Shown here: in pieces, positions 36,601-48,600 of the stretch
Position numbering within the stretch: position 1 is the stretch's first letter
Layout of the letters: each line of letters starts with the position of its first letter
From: Archilochus colubris
Taxonomy: Eukaryota > Chordata > Aves > Apodiformes > Trochilidae
Reading direction: 5' to 3'
Assembly: GCA_023079485.1 (NCBI GenBank)
Contig: CM041084.1
Span: forward strand, 104,352,467 to 104,416,466
Length of the DNA: 64,000 bases
Notes under the pieces: model-generated
Told to the model about the DNA's origin: nothing
Databases searched by the model: none
The model's input: the letters and a program-made list of their open reading frames with translations, nothing else
Position numbers and translations under genes: made by a program

Positions 36601-39600
36601 CTAGAGATGCACAATAAATCAAATAACATAACTTTAACCGCTACTTTAAAGAAATATTTTTAAGATACTTAAAGATTTAAATTTTACTACTTTTTCTGTC
36701 AGAAAACTGATTAACTGATTCTCTAGTACCTCAAGAGCCTTACAGCTATTCACTCTTCTGTCTGCAATGCAAATCAGGGTAGAACATGACACGGCCTTTT
36801 GTTCCAGGCTAATGGATAAAACAAATCTGATCCAGATTTGGTACAAATCCTTCATACAGGTAACAGACCAAAAGTCAGACAAAACATCTCTCCCAATTTT
36901 GAGCTACTCTCCCAGGATTATGAAAAGCAGATGGTTAACAAAATTCACATCTTAAAAGAGTAGAGTACTACAAAATCACAACATTTGGCAAAAGCTTCTC
37001 CCAGCTAGAGCCAGAGTATCTGCTGTTGTCCAACCAACAGCACATTTGTTCCACCACCAGTGTTGTCAATATTATCTGTGTCAAATAACTTACATAAAGT
37101 TGATCATGAATGTTGGCACCATGCTTCAACAGTGTCTCCACTACTTTTGCATGCCCATACTGACTAGCAGCTAGAAGGGCAGTACCTCCATCCTGGGAAA
37201 AAGCAAAGAATGGTTAAAGTCAGGTGAGAGGGCAGATGCTGGACTGAACATCACCTTAAAAAAAAAAAAAAGAAAAAAGAAAAGGTCAAATTTAAGGCTT
37301 TTTAAAATCTGGCTCACAGCAGTTCTGTAGTGACTAGCTACTCAATCTTTTGAAATAAATCTTTAAACTTGGCTCTGTCACTATAAAACCTTTTCTCCTA
37401 AAGTTCTTTTTTAGTGAGAGATAGGAACTAAGAAATTTCTGCTTTTTGTTCCTTGCCTTCTGCCTTCCCATCAGAAGCCTTTTTCCTTTCACAGATCCCC
37501 CATGTCTCTTTACAGTCAAACCCCTCCAACCCTGCCAGGCTCTTCCACCTACTGAAGGGCAACACACCTTTCCCCTGCTCCAAATCCTACTGATCATCTA
37601 CTCTTCTTTGGCCAGAACCTCATGCCCTGTTGTCTCCTGCTTCCCACTTGTGGATTATTGGCCTGAAGAAAAGCAGGGAAGATGCATTTTAAAACATGTT
37701 TACCTAACTGCGGAAGTGCAAGTAAGACCAAATCCATCAGTGAAAGCCCCATTTCTCCTGCTAAAGGGATCCCTGCAGGTAATATCAGCCCCAGCTATAG
37801 TTGCTGCATGTCACCACTAAAGGGAGACCTAGGCTCATGCATCAAATCCTTCTTGTAGAGAGGCTCCCTTTGTACCCCTCTGAGAAAGGAAACTATTGAC
37901 TCCAAGCCAGCAAATGTGGGTCTTGCCATCTTAAGTGCACTATGCCCCACTTAAAAATTACCATTATTTCTGACACTGACATGGAGAGGAACTTCTTATC
38001 CTCTGCCTGGGACAGAACCATGCCATTGTGCATGACACATACTCCAAGTCATCCACACCAGAGGTCTTCTCTCTCCTTCCCTGCCTTCTCCCAGTCTCAG
38101 GCACCTCCTCCACAAGATAAGCTATCTAAAGTATGTCAGATAAATGGTTTCTAGAGCTGTTATTATTGTGGGCAAGACTGTGTTTTCCTTCAGCCTCATT
38201 CTCTGAAACAGCTCCAAAGTTTTTTCTGAGATTTTCCACACAGACAGATATTCACAAGAGAAGTTACAGTGTGAATGGCCAAATGGATCTTTTATAATGG
38301 GAAGTGCCAATCAAATTTACTTATCTGTGGTACCTATAACAACCTCATGAGAACTCAAGCTCTGACATGACTGAACTAGCCACAGGGACGGTCTATAGCT
38401 TCTCTCAAAACCTCATATTCACCCCTCTTCTGCACAACATTGAAAATCAAGCAAGGCTTGAGCATCAGCGAAGTCACAGTGAAGCTGTCATATGACAATT
38501 TAAGGTTTGCATATTATTTCTGGCTTATTTGAGTAAATATAGTGTGTAGACAGGTCAGTAGAGTTAAGTCACTCTACAGCTACAATGAGTCATTAGTCTT
38601 TCCTGTCAAATTAAACTACCCTAATTTAATAGGAACTACTGGAACAAAACACAAAAGCAATCACAATGGTTCCTGCATAAAAAACACCTTATACACACTT
38701 AAAAGACAATGGCAAAAGCTAACAGCTTTGTGAAATGCATTTCCTGTCTCCAATCAGCTGAAAGATGCTCTGCTGGAATAGTGATTTACCAGATCAAAGG
38801 GTTACAAAGAACTGAGGCATTTTTAAAGATTCTTCTCCTGAAGAAAACAGAGGGAGAAAGTTAGTTAAACCAAGAAACTGTGCTATCCAGATTGGAGGTC
38901 CTCTGTCAAAAGGGAGGGAAGGATGAGTTTTAGGAAGCTTAAAAATATCGAGGTTCTCTGTATGGAGAGTAAATAGACATACTCAGCTGCATGGTCTTTT
39001 TATACTGCTTTATAGTCTGTTTTTTGTTTTCTAAACTTCTTGCATTCTCAACAAACTCCTGTTGTTTTATGAAGACTGATTATTAACCTAATTTCTTAAC
39101 AAAATTTCTGGAGGGAACCAAATGCCAGGTCCCAAACAAAAGGCAGGCCTGCAAAGCCAACCACAGTTAGCACAGTGGAGCTGAAGCCCATCACTTGGGA
39201 GTCAAACTGCATGATCTCACCCTGGGAGATGCCAGAGCTTGAGGTTTAGGAGGGGAGACACTTCTCTCAGGATATGTCTATGTGTTTCAAAATGGGGGTC
39301 CTGACCAAGAGTTTAGAGAACTTTTTAAAAAAGACTTATTTAAAAAAATAACACGTTTCAAAAATATACCATTTAGATCTTTCACACTTGAGTAACAGCT
39401 TGATCAGAGTCCAGGGGTCAGAAAAAGGCCTCAGGTAGTCCTCAGTTCTAGCTGCCCAACCCGAACCAAATATTTATGAAGCCAGAGAGAACTGAGTAAC
39501 AGCGACTTGGCTCAAAGGTTTGCTCCTTAGTCAGGAAGACAACTGGGCTCTAAAACCTGCTTTATTGTGTCTCCTGTGAAGCAGAATACATTCCAAAGAA

Positions 39601-42600
39601 GACACTGAGAATCATTTGAATGCTCTTATAGAGAGACAGATTTTGCCCTAAGAAAAGGGAAGCTGGGACTAGAAATCTTTTCCATGTCTTAGGACCATGT
39701 CTTAGGAAAGCACTCAGTTAAATCAAGGAATTGTTAGTGTGAAGGTTCATGGTTTGTTAGGAGGAGAAAAACTCAGCATTCTCCCACCCCTACTGAGCTT
39801 CTGTCTTGCTTTCTCTTGCACTTTGTTCCCTTTTTGCCAGTACAAGAGCCTTTCCTCCAGCAAGTTCTAGCTGAAAACCCTCATGTTTTATAGGCTACTG
39901 GGAAAGAAGAAGTAAATTACAGAGTTTTAAAATCCCTTTCGGGCATGTGAATCCCCATTTTCTTTCCTTTTTTTCTTCAGCTGAGACAAGTAAGAGGCTG
40001 AAGCATCACCTCTGGTACTGGCATGGCTCTTGGAAGCTCTTAGAGGGGCAGCAAGTGGGAGCAGGGACACCTGAGCAGCCACAGAGCAGCCACAGAGATG
40101 CTTCTGGGGCAATCGCCCTTCTGCAGCAGGAGGAGGCTGGTGCTGCAGCTAAGAGAGGGCACAGCACCTCGAGTTTATTTCTTGCTCATATCCTCTTTCC
40201 TGACACAATATAACTTCTGTTAATCCTTTACTGCAAACCCTTCCAGCTCAGATAGAAGCCACTTTGAAAGCAGAAAAATAGTTTTGGGAAGAACTGGAAT
40301 AACCAGAATGTAATTTACTCAACTGGAATGAGGAGTGGGGTTGATACATTGTCCTTGTGGAGAAGACTATGGGATCCTACCTCTGTAATTCCTCCCTTGA
40401 AACCATTTTTCTTGCCCCCACACAGTCTGTCCTCCCTTCTGGCAGCACACACAGCAGCTGCCCATCTGCCATGCAATAAGCATGTGGAACAGCAGCACCA
40501 GATAAGACCAACCTATCTGGTGTAGATTCTTCCCTCCCTATTTGCCTACCTCTTCCTTCACCTCTGTCATCATTGCTTGAAAGATCTTAGAATTACAGAG
40601 TGTTTTATCACCTCTGAAATATGCTATGAGGAAGGGGAACTGATCATCTGAAATCACAACCTGCTGAAAACCAGCCTCTGACACACCGTGTGACCTGCAG
40701 TACTGCTCAGGAACCAAGCCACCATGCAAAGCCTTTTAAAAACCCACATAATATGTCTCAGAGTAAGAAAAGAAAATATATTTCAACTTCTGATGCATAC
40801 TTCTAAGGATGCCAGACTGGGACAATGCAGAATCATATCATCAAATAATATGAATTTATAATAAATAGATAATAGCATCTAATAGGACTACTCTCTATAA
40901 AACATCAGCAATTATTGCTGACACTATTTTAGAACTTTGTCTATTCTAGTGAATATCAACTCTAATGATACAAGGGGTAAAAAGAATTGAACATTTATAT
41001 TAAGGTGGTTCTCCAGCAATATTGTATGCAAGTAACAAATGTACTAATTACAGTTTACAGTACATGAAAAAGATGTTGAGCCTTGCATTTTATTGCTTTA
41101 AAGTCTCTGCTTCCTAGCATACATACAACTTTGTTTTCTCGTTTCAATCCCATGTCTTCATTCATAATAGAAAGTTCTTTGCAAACAGATTTATTTTATA
41201 TTGCCCTTTAAAAACAGTCAGGATTGGCTATATCTTTTCCAGTGCTGCTCCCAGCCAAGCGTCTTCATTGGAAAATACCTTTTCTCTGACCTGAAAAGGT
41301 GTATGTTGTCAAATTCACTCTTTCTGTGGTTTGGGTGGGGGATGTGGTCACAAAAACCCTATATAAGTAAATGAAACTGCGTAATAAAGTGAATTCTTGT
41401 TTAATAACCATATTGGTTGTGTTAGTTTTCCCCCTTCGTATCCGACAAGTGGCGCCCCAACAGGGACAGGGAGACAGAAGACTAATACAACCAATACGGT
41501 TGGCAATGTGGTAATATGTAATATGGTTTCATTTACTTATATAGGGGTTTTGTGACCACACCCCTGCCACCACACTCCAATGTAACCTGCTACTGGCCAC
41601 CCGGTGTGTTCACCTATAGCATAGTGAATCCCTGGTGCAGGTAGCACAGAATTATGGGCCCATATAATTGGCCCCTCAAACATGGGGTTGGGCATGGCAA
41701 AGGGGTCACACCCCCTACCTTTCGGGAGCATTCGGGAGCATCCTGCAACATTCTACAACAAAAGCCCACTTTGGGAGCTGTAAGTATTTGGATCCCTTGT
41801 GTAGATGCTCATTTCAGAAGAGCTTTAGTCCCCAGGCAAGGAATCAGTGAAAGAACAAACATGACAATTTCCAGGACAGGTCTCAGCATTAACAATGAAT
41901 CTAGCAAAGCCCTCATACTATTATTCAGAGACAGCAGACCCTGTCAGCAAAGAGAGCATGGACACTATGGTTAACAACTTTTTAAAGTGTTAAAAGTGTC
42001 ACTTTCGTCTTGCATAGGTTCATTTTAGCACAGCTATCCTTTGAGCAGCTTTTAAGAGCCTCTTCAGGCACCACAGCCTGTGCCATAGTGTGAGTGCTGA
42101 AGTGACCAACACATCCCTAGAAGAGGTGATGGGAAGGAGAGAGTGCTTGGAGCTGCATGTTTGAAGCTGCTGGAAAAGAGCCTCACATACACATTGCACA
42201 CCAGTTTGCTGTGTCACATCCTGTGAGAGCTGGTGCTGTCTTACGACCAGCTTGACTAGAAGTGGCAGAAAAACTGTGGCCTGGAGACGAAGAGCAAACT
42301 GCATCTTAAAATATACCTAGGACTAGCACATGGGTTAGGTCAGGTCCTTCAGAAGAGGAGGAAGGCAAAAATATGGGGGCTGGGAGTGAAGTTTCAAGGT
42401 GAGCAACAGTAGAGCCCAAACCTGTATTTGTCCATTAGGAGCAGCGGAATGCAGGAGTGTGTTCATGTAGATCTTCACTGCCTGAGTGATTTATATCAAT
42501 ATATTTTGTTTTCTTCATACGAGATCTTACATTGTCATGAAGATCAGACAGTTTCAAGCCTGCTGTTCACCTTCTTGGCCAAGTCTTGGCCTCTTCACAA

Positions 42601-45600
42601 ACTCCTAGTTCACAGGCTGTGTAAAGGTTTGGTAAAACTCTAACTGTCCTTCTAAAAAGAATAAGGTAATCAGCCTTCATCTTCTTACTGAGTTTCCTGC
42701 TTTCACCACTTAACATCTCTCTGCAGAAACACTTCCCAATTGCTAAGCTGGGGTGCGTAGTCCCAGGCTGTTCCTAAACCTGGGACACCTTTGCTCCTTT
42801 GCAGTGGCTGCGCCATGCAATGGGCTTTTTATACACCAGATGACTCAAAGGACAGCGTAACTTCACTCACTCAGTTGCCTACAGCTGAAATGAAGAGATG
42901 ATAATCCTTCTGAATCTTGCTAACCCTCACCTACACCCTGAAATAAAAGACTATTTTAATGTGCAGCTTCTTCCAATAACTATCTCACATGCAATTATCC
43001 AGAACTTTAAAGTTCAGCTCTTGCACTTAACATTGCAACCTCCTACATTGCCAGGTTCCAGAGCTGCACTCCCTGGTGTGTTAAACAGCCACAATTTCAT
43101 TTGTGTTTTTAAATTTACTGATTGCTGCTGTGGTCAGTTGCTTATCATAAGCACAGCTCTCTGGGGGACTAGAATCCTACTCCTACGGGCATGTGAGGAC
43201 CCTGGCCACAAAACCTCAGAATTTTTTTGGCTGTGGAGCATCAGGAATTGAGTCTCTTATGTTCCATCAGTTCCCTTAGTATTTAAAGCTGGAATTTCTA
43301 GGGACTCTGGAAAGCAGGTATGGGTTGAGCGAATCATTCAAATTATAAACTATAATTTCTTGAAGAATTGGTTACTGTGGGGTAAAGAACTATTGTTTCT
43401 ACTTCAAACATATCCCTACGGATTCCAGGGCAAGCCAGATCATGGGAATTCTCCAAACTGTGGCCAGCATGTCAAGGGCAAGAATATTTAATTAAAATAT
43501 ATTGCTTTTGTTCTGTTTGCTAAAAGCAAGAGGTGCTGGTGATGCCCTGGACAGTGAAACTGAGTTGATGCACTGTTGTCAGGGATGAAGTGCTGTTCTT
43601 AATGCTGTTCATCCCATGAGGGGTGATAAACCAGACTCAGGCTCTGCTGTCTCTGCTTTTGGCTTTTCTAAGAAGTTTTTGACAAGGGACCTGACTGAAC
43701 AAAGAAAGAGAAGCTCTGAAGTGTGTTTTATCTTCTTGTCACAGATGGATAAATGGGAATTCAGGGAGGATTGAAGCCATTATACTCTTATGTACCTTTA
43801 CGGTGGTATGAAGAGACATCTCAATGTAGATGAAACCCCAGACTATGCAAGTGAAGTACATGTACACCTAAAATGGGATTCTACCTAACAGGTACAAAAA
43901 ACCCCTTTGTTCTCATACTGGAGGATGGCTTAAGAGAAGAGACTGTGAGGTCACTTACCAAGGGACTGATCTTTCATGAACTTATCCTATTAAGTTTAGG
44001 TAGTGAAAGCTAGTTCCAAGTTAGTATTTTCAGAATATGATGCATTGCTCATATTACTCAGAAAACACTGAAGTGAGGAAATCTTTTATCATCTTCCTGC
44101 TGCCATGTCACATTTCATGTGAATAAGAAAAAAACCCAGCCTTGATTGCAGAATGTACCAGCATGCAAAAACAGACCCATCATCTTACTTTAGTCTTAAA
44201 CTCAGTGGAAGCTCCAAATTCAAAGAGAAACTTCACTATATCATTGTGGCCTTGCTGTGCAGCAAAGAACAGAGAAGTAGCACCTGACTGTAAGGAGAAA
44301 AAAAAGAAGTATTAAAAAAACCCAAACACATAACACACTTGACATAAACATTTCAAATTTAAAAGTACTGAGCACAATCAGTTGAGTATCAGCTGTAAAG
44401 ACATGATGATTTTGAGGGCTCCAGAGGACACCAGGTATCTTAGGTCAGTTTTCTTCCAATTGCACTGAAAAATCTCTCCAGCATAATTTTCACAGAGTAA
44501 AATACAAGCTTCACAAGAGCCTTGCACCAAGTTTCAAATACAGACCTCTTAGCATTCTCTCACTTCCATCAAGTCACCACATAGGGAAAGCAAGCCCAAA
44601 ATGACAAAAATGGCAATCTTGTGTAACAGAGGAACAGCCAAGTTGAAACCAATACATTTCACCTGCTGATAAAACCTAACACAAATAAGAGCATGGGATG
44701 GATCTGGATCAGGGTGAGGGAAGACCTGGGAGCTGGTTATTTAGTACAGCAGAGGTCCAGCTTGCTTCACTCCCCATTGACAGAACGTGACTGCTGTTGG
44801 CATAAGTCAGCCTTGGGTCTTGAAGCAGTAGTTCCCTGGCCAGCCAAGCAGCCTTCAAGCAGCTACAACCATCCCTGCAGCTCCTGCTTTCCCTTAACCT
44901 ATACTAGTTGTATAAAATACAGTCATCAGTATGTGAGTACACAGGACCCAAAGGAAGAATATGCAAGATGGCAATGGCTGAACAGAAAAAAAAAAGAAGG
45001 GAAGGAACAGAGGGAAGGAGAGGAATAAAGAGAGAGCGGAAATTGAGGAAAGGGAGGGAAGAAGAGAAGGAAAGAGAGAAAGGAAAAAGGAGAGAAAAAA
45101 GGGAGACAGAAAAGAGAGGAAAAAAGTGTTAAAGGAGAGAGAAAAAAAAGTGGTAAAAGAGAGAAGGAGACAGAAAGAGAAGGAAAGAGGAGGAAGAGAG
45201 AAAATGAGGGAGGAGAGGAGGGAGGGATAGAGGAAGAAAGTCCCCTGACACCATTTTAGATCACCTTGTGCCAGACACAACAACTTCAGAGTACAAGAGC
45301 ATTGGTTTGAGTATGTAGATTTAGGTTCAGTCAGAACAGTGCTGTTGGCCTTTAGAGCTTAAATTTAATCTGCATCAGAGTGATTTTCGAGGATGTCAGT
45401 GTTTCTCTTTTTGTTGGCTCTCTGAATCAGAACATCCTGAGTGATATTGAAAAGCAGCTCCATAAAAGTGTTCTCAGCTTTTCTTTTTGCTGCTTCTTTC
45501 CAAGCAATATTTACCTAAGGGAAGGGACGTGTTTAAATACATGTTCTGTTGGAACAGGACCCCACTGAAAGACACTGACAATCATAGTTAAAGCAAGTTT

Positions 45601-48600
45601 AGGCCAGTAAGTGTAAAGACATCATCAAACATGGCATCCACTGACTCAATAACTTGCAGATGTCAGCAAAGATTAATGCTTCAGTTCCAGGTAACCAAGG
45701 GAAGTGAGAAACATTGGCTTGTATTGTTGAAGTGATGGGGATTCTGCTGCCCTGCACTGCCTGCCACCATCCCATGTTATACTGTGCCCTCCTCAAACTG
45801 CTCTTCTCTTGGGACAAACTCTCATTGTCCCACAGCAATTCTGCTCTCTGTGTAGGCAACACACAGAGAGGCTGCAGGTACTCCTTGCAACCATTTGCAC
45901 AGCGTATGAGAGGAAGGCACTTGCCCCAAACCAACCACTAAGGTCTCTTCCACAAGTAAGCACGTCAGGGTGGGAGAGATGCTTTGAATGCAAAGCAGAG
46001 ATGCAGGGAAGGGTACAGGTGATTAATCTGTGAGCTTGTTAGAGATGAGATGGCACAGACTGAGAGGCATCAGCTCCAGTGCATACCAGTCAAAATAATC
46101 CCTGTGCTAGCAATGGTATTCACTCCATTTTAATGACCAGATGCTGCAAATCGAAACAACTTCTCTATATAATTTATCCCATCCAGAGAGCTATAAATTA
46201 TTGTGCCAGTAAGTAAAATTGCAGATGCATAAACAGTGCAGCCCTGGGGGGTTACATCTCAAATGTAACTGACCCTCACACACCATATGACCTGGAAAAT
46301 GTTTGATGAATTATTTATAAATATACCCCTGGCATCTCATTTTCTATTAAGAACTGCAGACATCTGATTCCTTGATGTCCTCAGGAGAACAGACTATGTT
46401 TACACATGCATAGCAAATGACAATAAGCCACTGGCAAACAGCAACAATCAGCCTTTTATTATTTCTAATAAATCAATCCCTATTTGAATGCAGAACTTCT
46501 CCTACCTCTCTCTGCAGATTGATATCTGCTCCTTGCAACACCAGTTCCCGTGCACAGTCTATGTGGCCATAGTAAGATGCTACCATCAGAGCTGTTGTGC
46601 CAAGCTGGGAGGAAGAAAAAAGCAAGTCAATACCTCCAACAGACACCTCCAGCAATTAATCAGGCTGTCTGGAAGAGACAACACCTCTGCTGAAAAGCTG
46701 AAGGAAGCTTATGGCCATTTACTACCAAGAATACTCTGAAAATGAGCAAGTAGATGTTAAATCAAAAACATTACAAACTTGCCTGCAGTGGTAAGACCTG
46801 ACCATTGAACACATGTCTGTGATGACTTCTTATTATCCCAAAATAAGTGCAACAAAAATAGCAACAATAATTTCCAGAAGAAGAACCTTAGACACAGGAG
46901 CTGAATGACTCAGCTGAGTCACTTAATCATGAGTCATAGTCAGGAGTAAGGTCAGGGTGATTTAATACTTACTCCTTATCCAAACGATAAGAGCAAACTC
47001 ACTCTGTGACTCTTCACATTGAGTAAGAACTTTCCATACCAGAACCATGTGTTCAGGTTCCCTCAGTACCTGGTAGGGTCACTGGTCCAGTGAACCAAAT
47101 AAAATTTGGATTTTATATATGTAGTGTACAGACAGAATGCAGAAACCATACGCATAAGGGTGAAATTTATCCTTCTAAATTTATCCTTCTAAAAAATTCA
47201 ATCTAAAGAAGGAATGTGGGCCTTACAAAACAGAAGCATACAGCCTTTACTGTATATTTTTCATGTAGAAAATGTGAAAGCCTGTTATAATTAATAAGTC
47301 AGAATCTTTTATAATGTCCTGTAAAATTCCTTGATCAAGGTTAATCTTATTTTGAGATAAAATGAGCAGTAATGGATCTTAATTGTTTACATTGATCTCT
47401 GTCCTGCTCACTTCTTGCTCTCATCTGAACATCCTTTGCTCCCTATCAGAATGACACTCATAGCATCAGCTCCAGAAGTACTACAGGACAAATACTTGCC
47501 TACAGGGCAAAAATTAAATTAAAATTAAAAGATAGGTTAAAGTCAATGGGCTTAGAAAACCTCTTGCACTTTGAAGGTATTTGAAGTGGGAAAACGTGCA
47601 GCAGATCTGTGCTTTAGTCTGGAAGTGGCACTAATTCTGTACAACACAGGCAACAGCTCTCAATAAGCCAGCCCCAGCACCTAAGAAATCTGGAAACTTC
47701 TCAACCTTGTTTTTTCCCTGCTCTTTGACATAGCTTAGTACAACCAAGCATCTCTCCATATATTGTGGCAGAATACCAAGGCATACCCATTATCCATGTT
47801 TTCAGCCCACTTCTAGTTTCAAAACTGATTTAAACCAGTGGCAGTAAGGAAATCCCCATGAAATCTTTCTGTGATGTTTCTAGGCTCCTCTTGTCTTGGA
47901 AATTGTACTGTGCCTTCATTTTGGTGCCAAGTTCAGGTGTGGGAGAGGAAGCAGTCAGGAGTCCAAGAGCAGTTCTGACAGCACTGCTGGGTGTAGGACA
48001 CCACACAGAGTGGGAATAGCTGCACATCAAATGCAAACTTTTACACTGTCTAAACAGAAACTGCATTTTTAAATTTTAAATTTAAAATTTAAATTTTTAA
48101 ATTTTTAAATTTAAAAAATTTAAAAGTTTTTTTAAAATGTTATTTTTAAAAAAGCAGACAATGGGGAGCTCTGTTAGCTGACAGAATCATTGCTGCTTGA
48201 GCTTGGTTGAGTCGACTCTTCACTGTGATCTATCACTGCAATGACATTTCCTTGCAAAGAGAAGCCCGAGGTGCTAGAATCTGTGTTTTTTAATGTCAAC
48301 ACCACAAATAACTATGTAAGACACATTTTTGAGTGCTGGCAAATTCCTAACCTCTTGCCACTGGTGTCAATCATCACGCTATCTTATCTTGAGTTTCAAA
48401 CTTGATTCCTGACAAGAGAAGGTTTTAAATCACCCCTAAGTGCCATGAGACTCAAATGTCTCCTATTAGATCCCTGCCACACCCTGGGTGCAGGAAGCTA
48501 TGGAAAGCAGTGTAAAACCAGTGCTGTGGGTGTAGGTGTGCTGGGTGCATACGCTGTCTCTGCAGTCCACGTCCACTCGCCCACTGTTGAGCAGCAGCTG

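Larger units (their letters stand above)
37193..44188 (-). other. ANKRD29: ANKRD29 intron 4
   Basis: This is the largest intron at 7.0 kb. It contains an A-run near 37261-37283, small duplications near 39690-39717, and the inverted LTR structure at 41330-41760. I found no other exon. Confidence 0.85.

Noticed and set aside
42898..43251. 117-codon plus-strand open frame in ANKRD29 intron 4
   Set aside because: It has no domain or repeat family I recognise and no supporting splice or promoter signals.
44894..45283. Open frames rich in Phe/Leu/Ser (minus) or Lys/Glu/Arg (plus)
   Set aside because: They are translations of the purine tract and not proteins.
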